A stretch of 64,000 bases of DNA from Streptomyces albipurpureus (GTDB taxonomy: Bacteria > Actinomycetota > Actinomycetes > Streptomycetales > Streptomycetaceae). The notes below the pieces were generated by a model. That model was not told where the DNA came from. It worked only from the letters and a program-made list of their open reading frames with translations, and made no database searches. How positions within the stretch are numbered: the first letter of the stretch is position 1; every line of letters begins with the position of its first letter. Location of the stretch: assembly GCF_023701525.1 (NCBI RefSeq), contig NZ_JAMQAW010000023.1, positions 1-64,000 on the forward strand, given 5' to 3'. The translations under genes and the position numbers were made by a program. Shown piece after piece: positions 27,549-37,073 of the stretch.

Positions 27549-28934
27549 TCAGCTGCGCCCTTGGTAGCCGGCTGAGGCGGTCCGGATGGCGCCGAGTTTG
27601 CCGTAGAGGCGGGAGCCCGGGCAGTCAGTGAGGAAGGCGTTCCGATGCCCCGCAATGACGTAGAAGCTGACCTTCTTGCCCTTGGCGTGCTTGCCGCTCC
27701 CCCCTGAAGTCAGCGTCACCTTGCCCTTGGGGTTGCGCTTGAACACCCCGAGCTTCCAGGCGGTCAGCCTGGCAGCCGCGGTCACGGCAGCCGCGGGCGG
27801 ATTGGTGTGACTGTATGTGCCGAGCAGCGCGATTCCCATGCTGTTGGTGTTGAAACCCAGTGTGTGGGCACCGAGCACGGGCTTATTCACACCTCCAGCC
27901 CGCCCTTCGTAGATGTTTCCGCACTTGTCGATGGCGAAGTTATAGCCGAAGTCTCGCCAGCCAGTGCTCACAACGTGGTAGCGGTAGATACTGCGAAGGA
28001 CCGAGGGTGCTTGCTTACAGGTGTAGCTGTTACCCGTGGCGCTGTGGTGGACGAATGCGGCTTTGACCGTGCTCGTATAGACGAAACCCTTCTCCCTGAG
28101 GGATTCGTCTGCACCCCACCCCTTACGGGTGATGATCTTCGGCCGCGGTCCGATGTATGACTTCGCGGCGGCCTCGGCCGTCTGCGCGGGCGGGGCCGGG
28201 GCGGTGGGCCCGCCCAGAAGGTCCCACACACTCGACAGGTCCGGCATGTACGACGCGTCGGGGATGAGCGGAGAGGCCGGCTCGTCCATGGCCGGGACAG
28301 CCCTCGACCGTACGGGTCCGTTTGCGGTCGGATCGGCTCCGGGATCGACGAGTTCAAGCCGCATTCCGTCCGGCAGAGGCGTTGAGTGCGCGTCAGTGGG
28401 ACGTACCCGGACCTCCACCCCGTCCGATGCGCCTACCCACAGGGGCGCGGTTGCCCCACGAGTGCGCTCTGACGCGCCCTCGGCCGTGCCCGGGTCAGCG
28501 CCGTGGCCGTCGGTGTGTGCCTCGACGTCCTGCCAGCGGGACCAGTTGCCCGTGGCGAGCGGCCGGGTACGGACTTGGACGGTTCCGGCCAGCTCCGCCG
28601 CCGGGTCGTCCCAGACCACGCCGACCAGGGAGAACGGACGGATACCCACCTTGCGTAGCCCTCGCTCACCGGTCGGTCCGAGGGAGCGGTTCATCGCCGG
28701 GGACAGAGGCAGCGAGCGGGTCGAGCCGGACACTCCGGGGTCCGGTTCTCTCAAGGAGCGGCCCGCTACGCCTGAGTCCGAGGCCGCCACGCCCCCGGGG
28801 AGGGCGGGCCCGATGTGGGGCGGGGCCACCGGGGGCGGCTCGGCCGACGCGGGCGCGGTGAGCGAAATCGAGAGCGGAAGGACGAGTGCCGCGCAGGCGG
28901 CGGCACCGATCGAGGAAGTAGGAAATCCACGCAT
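27549..28934 (-). CDS. Secreted N-acetylmuramoyl-L-alanine amidase, PGRP type
   Basis: A 461-residue exported protein with a signal peptide in residues 1-31 (cleavage near APASA-EPPP), a Ser/Pro-rich linker region, then a type-2 amidase/PGRP domain in about 245-430. Zinc-ligand segments are AAFVHHSATG (about 290) and the later LIAGHRNAFLTDCPG-type segment; YNFAIDKCGNIYEGRAGG is the PGRP core. It should cleave the peptide stem from muramic acid. It may form an operon with the nucleotidyltransferase. It is divergent from the TIGR03089 gene. Confidence 0.92.
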   Translation of the reverse strand: MRGFPTSSIGAAACAALVLPLSISLTAPASAEPPPVAPPHIGPALPGGVAASDSGVAGRSLREPDPGVSGSTRSLPLSPAMNRSLGPTGERGLRKVGIRPFSLVGVVWDDPAAELAGTVQVRTRPLATGNWSRWQDVEAHTDGHGADPGTAEGASERTRGATAPLWVGASDGVEVRVRPTDAHSTPLPDGMRLELVDPGADPTANGPVRSRAVPAMDEPASPLIPDASYMPDLSSVWDLLGGPTAPAPPAQTAEAAAKSYIGPRPKIITRKGWGADESLREKGFVYTSTVKAAFVHHSATGNSYTCKQAPSVLRSIYRYHVVSTGWRDFGYNFAIDKCGNIYEGRAGGVNKPVLGAHTLGFNTNSMGIALLGTYSHTNPPAAAVTAAARLTAWKLGVFKRNPKGKVTLTSGGSGKHAKGKKVSFYVIAGHRNAFLTDCPGSRLYGKLGAIRTASAGYQGRS

Positions 28935-29070
28935 ATAGGTGATTTTGGTCTGTAGTTGTCGAGGCTGCGCGGCGGAAAACTGACGCCGCGTCGGTCCAAC
29001 CGGCGTACTCCTTCACTAGTACGGCGGTACGGCGGCTAGGCCGAGAAGCCCTACGCGTAGGCTTGCCGCG

Positions 29071-29823
29071 ATGAATGCCATCGACCGCACCCCTGCCGAC
29101 CTGCTGCGATCCGCACTTGCCACGGATCCCACCCGCCCCTTGGTCACTTTCTACGACGATGCCACCGGTGAACGCGTCGAATTGTCCGTCGCCACCTTCG
29201 CCAATTGGGTGGCAAAGACGGCAAACCTCCTCCAGGGCGATCTCTCCGCGGAGCCGGGCGACCGCCTTGCGCTGCTGTTGCCCGCGCACTGGCAGAGCGC
29301 GGTCTGGTTGCTCGCGTGTTCCTCGGTCGGAGCCCTGGTGGATGTGGGCGGTGACCCGGCGAAGGCGGACCTCGTCGTCAGTGGTCCGGACACCCTTGAG
29401 GAAGCCCGGTCATGTCCTGGCGAGCGAGTGGCTCTGGCGCTGCGACCGATGGGCGGACGGTTCGCGCAAACCCCGGCGGGCTTCTCGGACTACGCGGTGG
29501 AGGTTCCGTCCCAGGGCGACCGCTTCGCGCCGTACGCCCCGGTCGATCCTGACGAGCCCGCGCTGGTGGTCGGAGGTCTGGAGCTGAGCGGTACGGAGTT
29601 GGTCGACCGGGCTCGGGCGGATGCCGAGTCGCTGGGGCTGAAGAGCGGCTCCCGACTGCTGTCGGGGTTGGGCTATGACAGCTGGGCCGGTCTGTCAGCC
29701 GGTCTGTTCGGTCCCCTCGCGGTCGGCGGGTCGGTGGTGCTGTGTCGACATGTGGATCAACTGCCGCCGGACGGTCTCACTCAGCGGATCGAAAGCGAGC
29801 GGATCACCAACACTGCGGTATGA
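29071..29823 (+). CDS. TIGR03089 family protein
   Basis: A 250-residue actinobacterial protein that looks like the N-terminal part of an AMP-binding acyl-CoA synthetase (RPLVTFYDDATGERVELS, GDRLALLLPAHWQSAVWLLA) but lacks the adenylation signature motifs and the C-terminal lid domain. It is therefore unlikely to be a full ligase. The family occurs widely next to LCP genes in streptomycetes, which suggests a link to the envelope function of this region. Confidence 0.9.
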   Translation: MNAIDRTPADLLRSALATDPTRPLVTFYDDATGERVELSVATFANWVAKTANLLQGDLSAEPGDRLALLLPAHWQSAVWLLACSSVGALVDVGGDPAKADLVVSGPDTLEEARSCPGERVALALRPMGGRFAQTPAGFSDYAVEVPSQGDRFAPYAPVDPDEPALVVGGLELSGTELVDRARADAESLGLKSGSRLLSGLGYDSWAGLSAGLFGPLAVGGSVVLCRHVDQLPPDGLTQRIESERITNTAV

Positions 29824-30007
29824 CAAGCCTTGGCGGTCCACCCAGGTGGCCCACACCCGGGCCGGGTCCCTCGGCCCGTGCCCTCAACTCCGGTAGATGA
29901 TCGGCGAAACGCAAGTTTCAACGCACAACCAAGCGCGAGGTTCAGCCGTCTAGTCCTGCGATCGGCGGTCCAGCGCGCCGCCGACGCCATGAAGGATGGA
30001 CGCAGAC

Positions 30008-31864
30008 GTGACCGACAGTGCCGGCGCGCCGACCGGATCGGACGGCCAGGCTCATGACGCCGATGCCGAGCGCGCAGCAGATGCGGAGACCGACTCCGCA
30101 GCGGCCGGCGAGGAATCCGGGCCGCCAAGCACTGCCTCCGCGGACACCGAGGCGGAGGTTGACGCAGAGTCGGACCCTGCGGCCAGCCCCCGTTCCGGCG
30201 CCGCAGCGGACACCGCCGCGGACACGCCCCAGGTAGGGGACGGGGAGTCCGACGCCGACCCCGGAGTCCGCTCCGCGGAATCGGCCGATCACACCCCGCC
30301 CAGCGACCAGGCCGAGACCACCGCTGCCGCTGGTCCTCCCGGCGACGCGGCGAACGGGACGGCTGGTACCCCCAACACGGATATCGCGGTGGAAGGTTCG
30401 GAGGTCGCCCACGGCAGCGGCGACACCCCCCGCGAACACCCCGAGGGATCTGCCCACCTCGAAGACTCTGCGCACCCCCAAGGCAAAGATCCCCAAGACG
30501 GAGACCCTGAAGACAAGAGCGCTGAAGACACGGACGCCGAGGGCAAGGACGCGGCAGGTAAGGACGCTGAGCGCTCCGGCGACGGTCCGGGGTCACCGGA
30601 CGCCGGGGCGGGTGAGGCCACTGATTCCACCCCGGACGCTCTGCTGACGCCCCTGGCCGTCGAGCCCAAGGTCGCCCCTGACACCACCACGGTCACGGAG
30701 TCCCAGAGCGGCGTCGACGGCTCGGAACCGCCCAAGCGCAAGCGTCACTGGCTGCGTTGGGCCGCACTTGGCACATCGCTCGTGCTCCTCGCCGCATCCG
30801 GTGCGGCCTGGTGGTTCTACAAAAAGCTCGACGCCAACATCACCACCGATACGACCGCCGCGGCTGAACTGCGTACGTATGAGAAGGAGCGGCCCACTCC
30901 GCTCGTGCTGGACGCGCAGAACATCCTGCTGCTCGGCTCCGACACGCGCGCGGGCAAGGGGAACAGCGAGTACGGTCGGGATGAGGCCGGCAGCCAGCGC
31001 GCCGACACCGCGATCCTGCTGCACATCGCGGCGAATCGGCAGAGCGCGACCGCGATGTCGATCCCACGCGATCTTATGGTGACGATTCCCAGTTGCCGCA
31101 AGGCGGACGGGTCCCGCTCAGAGAAGCAGTTCGCACAGTTCAACTGGGCCTTCATGTTCGGCGGGGCGGCCTGTTCGATCCGTACCGTCGAGCAGATGAC
31201 CGGGGTGCGCATCGACCATCACATCGTGGTGGACTTCCGGGGCTTCAAGAAGATGGTCGACGCGGTGGACGGCGTGGAGGTCTGCCTGAAGGAGCCCATC
31301 AACGACAAGGCGGCCCGGCTCAAGCTCAAGGCGGGCCCACAGACTCTCGACGGTGAGGAGGCGCTCGGTTTCGTACGGGCGCGCAAGACACTCGGCGATG
31401 GCAGTGACACCGAACGCATGGAGCGTCAGCAGCGGTTCTTGGGAGCCCTGGTCAAGAAGGTGCAGAGCAATGGCGTACTGCTCAATCTCACCAAGCTCTA
31501 TCCCGTGCTCGACGCGGCGACCAAGTCGCTGACCACGGACCCGGGTCTGGACTCGCTGCGGGATCTCTACGACCTTGCCAAGGCTGTAGAGCGCATTCCG
31601 ACCGAGAAAGTCCAGTTCCTCACCGTACCGCGACAACCATATTCGGCCAACCGGAATCGTGACGAACTGGTACAGCCAGATGCTCGTGAGCTGTTCAAGC
31701 AGCTTCGCGAGGACACTCCCATCACGGTACTTCCCCGTGACAGTCGGGACGAGAGTGACAAAACTGACAAGGTGAGTCGAAAGCCGGAGGGATCGACCTC
31801 GGCGAGTCCGACTCCCAGCCCAAGTTTCACCGGTACAAACGCCGCGGAGGGCATGTGCGAGTAA
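30008..31864 (+). CDS. LCP family cell-wall glycopolymer ligase (1 of 5), long acidic N-terminus
   Basis: About 618 residues. GTG 30008 is preferred because AAGGA lies 11 bases upstream; ATG 29996 overlaps that site. The cytosolic N-terminal ~240 residues are very rich in A, D, E, P and G and probably disordered. A TM segment lies at about 247-268 (WLRWAALGTSLVLLAASGAAW). The LCP domain has ILLLGSDTRAGKG and MSIPRDLMVTIP, whose Arg and Asp contact pyrophosphate, then DGEEALGFVRARKT. There is no LytR_C domain. LCP proteins transfer teichoic-acid-like or arabinogalactan polymers from lipid carriers to peptidoglycan. Confidence 0.93.
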   Translation: MTDSAGAPTGSDGQAHDADAERAADAETDSAAAGEESGPPSTASADTEAEVDAESDPAASPRSGAAADTAADTPQVGDGESDADPGVRSAESADHTPPSDQAETTAAAGPPGDAANGTAGTPNTDIAVEGSEVAHGSGDTPREHPEGSAHLEDSAHPQGKDPQDGDPEDKSAEDTDAEGKDAAGKDAERSGDGPGSPDAGAGEATDSTPDALLTPLAVEPKVAPDTTTVTESQSGVDGSEPPKRKRHWLRWAALGTSLVLLAASGAAWWFYKKLDANITTDTTAAAELRTYEKERPTPLVLDAQNILLLGSDTRAGKGNSEYGRDEAGSQRADTAILLHIAANRQSATAMSIPRDLMVTIPSCRKADGSRSEKQFAQFNWAFMFGGAACSIRTVEQMTGVRIDHHIVVDFRGFKKMVDAVDGVEVCLKEPINDKAARLKLKAGPQTLDGEEALGFVRARKTLGDGSDTERMERQQRFLGALVKKVQSNGVLLNLTKLYPVLDAATKSLTTDPGLDSLRDLYDLAKAVERIPTEKVQFLTVPRQPYSANRNRDELVQPDARELFKQLREDTPITVLPRDSRDESDKTDKVSRKPEGSTSASPTPSPSFTGTNAAEGMCE

Positions 31865-32087
31865 AGCAATGACCAAACCATCGTCCGGTCTCCATGCGGA
31901 TTGGGTGGATTGCCCGCTTGTAGCAACGTGGAATTTGTCACGGGCGTCGACCCACGCTGAACTGGGCGGATAGTGTGGCGCGATCCGGTACTCCGGCCAC
32001 CGCGTCGTAGAGCACTGCTGGATCGAGAGACGAGCGCCGTTCGGGGGGAGGCGCTTCGCGTGGCAGCGACGGAGGACTCAGCAAACC

Positions 32088-33866
32088 GTGGATGCGCAGA
32101 GCCGTGGGCGGGCGGACGAGGTCGACCCCGCCGACCAGTGGGTACTCAACCCGCAGACCGGCAATTACGAACTGCGATTGGATCAATCCTCAGCGCAGTC
32201 ACCAGCCGCTGCCCCGTCATCCCGTTCAAGAACCAAGTCCCCATCCGGTCAGACCGGCCGCTCCGGCGCGCGGACCACAGGTCAGCGCGGTTCCGGTGGC
32301 CGCAGGTCGGCCGAGGGGCGCAAGACCACGGCCCCCGGCCGCGAGGTACCGCCGCAGCGCTCACGCCGTGGCGGTGACGGCTCCGGTGGCGCCGCGCCGA
32401 CGGCGGCCGGCCGACGCAAGCGCAAGCAGCAGAAGTCGGGCAAGAAGAAGGCCCTGATGTGGACGGGCGGAGTGCTCGCCTTCGCCATCGTCGCGGGCGG
32501 GGTCGGTGTGTACATCGCGTACGAGAAGCTGGACGGCAACCTCAACACCATCGACATCAAGGGCGCCGGCAGCGGGGGCTTCAAGAAGGACCAGGCCGTC
32601 AACATCCTGGTCATCGGAACCGACAAACGGACCGGCGCGGGCAATCAGGCCTACGGCGACCGCAACAGCCCCGGACACGCGGACACCACGATCCTCTTCC
32701 ATGTCTCCAAGGACCGTACGAACGCCACCGCGCTCTCCATCCCCCGGGATCTGATCACCGACATCCCCGCCTGTGAGACCAAGACGGACAGCGGGATCAA
32801 GACCGTTCCGGGGACGAACCGAACCCGGTTCAACGAGAGTCTGGGGCAGTCGGGTCGTGACCCCGGCTGCACCATGCGTACCGTCAAAGAGTTGACCGGT
32901 ATTGAGGTTGACCACTTTATGATGGCCGACTTCAACGCGGTGAAGACGATGTCAACCGCGGTCGGTGGGGTCGAGGTCTGCCTCGACAAGGACATAGACG
33001 ACAAGAAGTCCAAGCTCAAACTGCCCGCGGGCAAGCATGTACTGAAGGGCGAGGACGCCCTGGCGTTCGTCCGCACCCGCCACTCGGTCGGCTTCGGCGG
33101 CGACTTGAGCCGTATCCAGATCCAGCAGCAGTTCCTCAGCTCGATGATCCGCAAGATGAAGTCCAGTGACACGCTCACCAGCCCCACGAAGATGTGGGAC
33201 CTGGCGGACGCCGCGACCAAGGCACTCACCGTCGACACCGGCATAGGCAGCATCAAGAAGCTCCAGGACCTCGGTATGGAGCTCGCGAAGGTGAACCCCA
33301 AGAACATCACCTTCGCCACGGTCCCGGTGAAGGACAACGCCGACGGCGCGACCGTACTGCTCGAAGAGAAGTTGGCCCGCCCGCTCTTCGCGATGATCCA
33401 GAGCGACACCTCACTGACCGAGGTGGAGCAGACGGAGAAGGACGCGAAGAAGAAGGAAACGAAGTCAGGTCCACTCCAGGGCAAGCGGGCCCCGGTGGGC
33501 GACGTCAGGGTGCAGGTGTTCAACGGAAGTGGCACCCAGGGAGCGGCCAGCACAACGCTCGACTGGCTCCAGAACGAGAAGAAGGTCATGAAGTCGAGCA
33601 ATGAGGCCAACGCGCCCCAGAAGCTCCCCAAGACCATTCTGGAGTACGCACCGAACCAGGCGGACCAGGCCCGCACACTCGCCGATCTGATGGGCCTACC
33701 GGCCACGGCACTCAAGCAAGGCACCACGGACGCCGAGGGGCTCGAAGCGATGACGCTCACCCTCGGTGCCGACTTCAAGGGCGCGGGAGTGCCCATTTCC
33801 GGTCCGGCGAAGACGCCGGACGGGGTCCAGAAAGTCGAAGCCGACAAACAGGTGTGTGCCAAATGA
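32088..33866 (+). CDS. LCP family cell-wall glycopolymer ligase (2 of 5), with LytR_C
   Basis: 592 residues from GTG 32088, with GGAGGA upstream. A basic Ser/Arg/Gly-rich N-terminus precedes one TM at about 124-146. The LCP domain shows NILVIGTDKRTGAG, LSIPRDLITDIP and GEDALAFVRTRHS. The C-terminal LytR_C domain starts near residue 475 (VRVQVFNGSGTQGAA). It is the second of three LCP genes in a row on this strand; gaps are 223 and 44 bases, so genes 2 and 3 are probably co-transcribed. Confidence 0.94.
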   Translation: MDAQSRGRADEVDPADQWVLNPQTGNYELRLDQSSAQSPAAAPSSRSRTKSPSGQTGRSGARTTGQRGSGGRRSAEGRKTTAPGREVPPQRSRRGGDGSGGAAPTAAGRRKRKQQKSGKKKALMWTGGVLAFAIVAGGVGVYIAYEKLDGNLNTIDIKGAGSGGFKKDQAVNILVIGTDKRTGAGNQAYGDRNSPGHADTTILFHVSKDRTNATALSIPRDLITDIPACETKTDSGIKTVPGTNRTRFNESLGQSGRDPGCTMRTVKELTGIEVDHFMMADFNAVKTMSTAVGGVEVCLDKDIDDKKSKLKLPAGKHVLKGEDALAFVRTRHSVGFGGDLSRIQIQQQFLSSMIRKMKSSDTLTSPTKMWDLADAATKALTVDTGIGSIKKLQDLGMELAKVNPKNITFATVPVKDNADGATVLLEEKLARPLFAMIQSDTSLTEVEQTEKDAKKKETKSGPLQGKRAPVGDVRVQVFNGSGTQGAASTTLDWLQNEKKVMKSSNEANAPQKLPKTILEYAPNQADQARTLADLMGLPATALKQGTTDAEGLEAMTLTLGADFKGAGVPISGPAKTPDGVQKVEADKQVCAK

Positions 33867-33910
33867 CGGGGGACTCCCACGTCATACGGCATGCCTGACA
33901 GGGGGACCAG

Positions 33911-35650
33911 GTGCGACAGGAACGCGTGCGGGGGAAGGGGACGCGGGGAAGCGTTCCGCACGCCCGTGACCGGGGTTGGGACGACAGTCTCTATGCAGAG
34001 GACGGCACTCCTCGGGACTCCAAGGGCCGAGCACGGCTGGTGCTCGACGACGAGCGCGGGAACGGTCGCGGACGGGACCCCGAAGGGTCCGGCAAGGGAT
34101 CGAGACGGTCCCGCGGCGGCGGCGCTGCCGCCGGGCGCCGGGGCAACGGCGGCAAACGGCGAATACTTCGCTGGGTGGCGGCCGTACTCTCGCTGCTGAT
34201 ACTCGGCACGGCGGCGGCCGGCTTCCTCTACTACCAGCACCTCAACGGCAGGCTGAAGAAGGATGATCTGACCCTCGGCGGCAAGATGCCGGAACACAAG
34301 GCCAACGCCGCAGGCCAGACCCCGCTCAACATCCTGCTCATCGGCTCGGACGCCCGGGACACCGCGGCGAACAAGAAGCTCGGCGGCGCCAAGGAGACCT
34401 TCGACAGCCAGCCGCTCGCCGATGTGCAGATGCTGGTGCACCTGTCGGCCGACCGTTCCAACATATCGATGATCACCATGCCCAGGGACACCCTGGTGAA
34501 GATGCCCCAGTGCACCGACCCCGACACCCAGAAGCCCTACCCCGCGACCGGGCTGAAGGCCGCCAACGAATCCCTCGCACGTGGCGGTCCGGGCTGCACC
34601 GTGGCGACGTGGCATGAGCTGACCGGTATCACCATCGACCACTTTATGATGATCGACTTCGCCGGTGTGGTCTCCATGGCGGACGCCATCGGCGGTGTCC
34701 CGGTCTGTGTCGAACAGAACATCAGGTCCCGCAACAGCAGGGGCCAGGGCTCCGGTCTCACACTCAAGGCCGGCACCCACCCGGTCAAGGGCGAGCAGGC
34801 GCTCCAGTGGCTGCGTACGCGCTATGGATTCGAGGACGGCACCGATCTCGCCCGGGGCCGTGCCCAGCACATGTACATGACCTCGATGGTTCGTGAGCTG
34901 CGACGAAACGCCAAGCTCACCGACCCGAACAAGCTGCGCAAGCTCGCCGAGGCGGCGATCGACGCGCTCACCGTCGACAAGGGCATTGACTCGGTCAAGA
35001 AGCTCTATGACATCGGCAACGAGCTGAAGACCACGCCGACCAGTCGGATCACCATGGCCAAGGTGCCGACCCAGTACTCCCAGAAGCCCGGCCTCACCAG
35101 CAAGGTGGAGCCCATCCCTGGCGAGGCCGAGCAGCTGTTCCGCTTGATCCGCGAGGACATTCCCCTCGACGGCAAGGGCACGCCCAAGCCGAAGCCGACG
35201 CCCGTCGTCCCCGTCTCCAACGACCCCGCCGCGGCACCGGGCGAGATGGCCGTCCGCGTACAGAACGGCACCGGCACCGAAACCCAGGCGCCCAAGCAAG
35301 GACGGGCCGCCGAGGTCTCCACCTTGCTCCGGGACAAGGGCTATACCCGGGCGTACACCGACAAGACCAGGAATCCGCAGGCCAAGACGGTCATCCGATA
35401 CAGCGGGCCCGAGCTTGAGGGTGATGCGCAGGCAGTGGCCAAGGCCATGGGCATCCCGGTGACATCGGTCAAGAAGTCGACGGCTGTCACCGGTGTCACG
35501 GTGATCGTGGGCGCCGACTGGCGCGAGGGCCATTCCTACCCGAAGAAGAAGGACGCGCCGAAGGACAACACCACGCCCGAGGAGGCGAAGGCGCTGCGGG
35601 GCGATGACGAGACCGCCTGCATGAAGGTGCAGCCGGGATACACCTGGTAG
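33911..35650 (+). CDS. LCP family cell-wall glycopolymer ligase (3 of 5), with LytR_C
   Basis: 579 residues from GTG 33911. The N-terminal ~75 residues are Arg/Gly-rich, then one TM at about 80-102. The LCP domain shows NILLIGSDARDTA, ITMPRDTLVKMP and GEQALQWLRTRYG. A LytR_C domain starts at about residue 449 (MAVRVQNGTGTETQ). It follows LCP2 by 44 bases and ends at a strong hairpin terminator. It differs from LCP2 in sequence, so the cluster is an old duplication. Confidence 0.94.
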   Translation: MRQERVRGKGTRGSVPHARDRGWDDSLYAEDGTPRDSKGRARLVLDDERGNGRGRDPEGSGKGSRRSRGGGAAAGRRGNGGKRRILRWVAAVLSLLILGTAAAGFLYYQHLNGRLKKDDLTLGGKMPEHKANAAGQTPLNILLIGSDARDTAANKKLGGAKETFDSQPLADVQMLVHLSADRSNISMITMPRDTLVKMPQCTDPDTQKPYPATGLKAANESLARGGPGCTVATWHELTGITIDHFMMIDFAGVVSMADAIGGVPVCVEQNIRSRNSRGQGSGLTLKAGTHPVKGEQALQWLRTRYGFEDGTDLARGRAQHMYMTSMVRELRRNAKLTDPNKLRKLAEAAIDALTVDKGIDSVKKLYDIGNELKTTPTSRITMAKVPTQYSQKPGLTSKVEPIPGEAEQLFRLIREDIPLDGKGTPKPKPTPVVPVSNDPAAAPGEMAVRVQNGTGTETQAPKQGRAAEVSTLLRDKGYTRAYTDKTRNPQAKTVIRYSGPELEGDAQAVAKAMGIPVTSVKKSTAVTGVTVIVGADWREGHSYPKKKDAPKDNTTPEEAKALRGDDETACMKVQPGYTW

Positions 35651-35693
35651 GCCCGACACACACTAGGTCCGACACACGCAGGCGCGCGGGGAA

Positions 35694-35724
35694 GGGCCCG
35701 GGTATCGAGTCGATACCCGGGCCC
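35694..35724 (+). terminator. Perfect 15-bp hairpin terminator after LCP3
   Basis: Left arm 35694-35708 (GGGCCCGGGTATCGA) and right arm 35710-35724 are perfect reverse complements with a one-base centre, 44 bases after the LCP3 stop and before the convergent GT2 gene. It could act in both directions. Confidence 0.75.
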
Positions 35725-35837
35725 ACTCGTGTCTCCGGCCCCTCTGGCTTCTCTCGCCTACTGCCCGGCGCCCCTGGCGTCTCTCCTGCGTATCCCTCGT
35801 ACGCGCCAGACTTCTGGTGCGAGTAGGGCGATACGGC

Positions 35838-36854
35838 TCAGGCCGAGGCGGTCCTCACCGCGGGGCGGCGGCTCGCGATGACCTTCTTCGCCAATGACCG
35901 CGGGCTGGTGAGGAAGCCGAAGCCCCAGGACATGTGCATGGTCGCCAGCGCCACCGGGATCTGAAGGCGAGCCTTCAGCGGCAGGCCCTTGCCCGCGGGC
36001 ACCGAGCCGGCGACGATCGCCGCGAGGTAGCCGCCCGGAATCACCAGGCCCCAGGGCGTGAGGACAGCGCCGACGACGGTGCCCACCGCGATGGCGCAGA
36101 CCGCGGTCGGCGGAGCGAGATAGCGCAGGTTGATCGAACCCTGGTGGTAGCGGGCGACCACATGGCGCCAGCGGCCGTAGTCCTTGTACTGCTTGGCGAG
36201 CGCACGGACGGAGGGACGCGGACGGTACTGGACGCGCAACTCGGGCGAGAACCAGATCTGGCCGCCCGCCTCACGGATGCGGAAGTTCAGCTCCCAGTCC
36301 TGGGCGCGGATGAACTCCACGTTGTAGCCGTCCTGCTGCTCCAGCGCCTCACGCCGGAACACCCCGAGGTAGACGGTCTCGGCAGGGCCCGCCGTACCAC
36401 CGGTGTGGAAGGCCGCGTTCCCGACGCCGATCTTGGAGGTCATGGCGGCGGCGACGGCGTGCTCCCAGTCGTTCTCGCCTTCGGCGTGCATGATCCCGCC
36501 GACGTTCTGTGCGCCGGTCTCCTCCAGGAGGCGGACGGCGGTGGCGATGTAGTTCGCGGAGAGCATCCCGTGCCCGTCGACACGTACCACGATCGGGTGA
36601 CGTGACGCTTTGATGGCCGCGTTCAGTGCGGCCGGCGTACGCCCGGTGGGATTGGGGACGGTACTGACGCGGGGGTCTTCTCGGACGAGCTCGGCGGCGA
36701 TCTCGTCGGTGCGGTCCGTGGACGGCCCGAGGGCGATCACCACCTCCATTTCGCCGTCGTACTCCTGCTCAAGGATGTGACGGACCGAGTTGCGCAGATG
36801 CCGCTCCTCATTGAGGACCGGCATGATCACGGAGACGGGGGGCGTGGCGTTCAT
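35838..36854 (-). CDS. Family 2 glycosyltransferase (ExoA-like)
   Basis: A 338-residue GT-A glycosyltransferase. PPVSVIMPVLNEERHL opens the catalytic domain, VVRVDGHGML carries the DxD-like motif (DGH), and FIRAQDWELNFRIREAGG holds the acceptor-site acidic residues. C-terminal hydrophobic segments at about 240-285 suggest membrane association. It resembles succinoglycan-type ExoA transferases. It lies among LCP ligase genes, so a role in building the glycopolymer they attach is plausible. It is divergent from LCP4. Confidence 0.9.
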   Translation of the reverse strand: MNATPPVSVIMPVLNEERHLRNSVRHILEQEYDGEMEVVIALGPSTDRTDEIAAELVREDPRVSTVPNPTGRTPAALNAAIKASRHPIVVRVDGHGMLSANYIATAVRLLEETGAQNVGGIMHAEGENDWEHAVAAAMTSKIGVGNAAFHTGGTAGPAETVYLGVFRREALEQQDGYNVEFIRAQDWELNFRIREAGGQIWFSPELRVQYRPRPSVRALAKQYKDYGRWRHVVARYHQGSINLRYLAPPTAVCAIAVGTVVGAVLTPWGLVIPGGYLAAIVAGSVPAGKGLPLKARLQIPVALATMHMSWGFGFLTSPRSLAKKVIASRRPAVRTASA

Positions 36855-37073
36855 CGTCTGCCACGTTACCGCGAATGGGGGATACCGAAGCGCGGCGGGC
36901 GGGCCGGTGCTGTTGACCGCAGATCATATGGGCCTACGGTGTGCTGGATTCCCCCTACTGGTCCCCTCTTGCCCCTCTCGTCCCGTTGTCTCACCCTGCC
37001 CTGTCGCTCCCCCCACGGCCCGCCGTCGCCCCCTCGTCTTCAGCCCCTCGCCACCCGCGGAGGTGTCCCCCTC

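Noticed and set aside
32651..35659. 1002-codon open frame on the minus strand
   Set aside because: It is antisense to two clear LCP genes and has the low-complexity composition of a GC-rich shadow frame.
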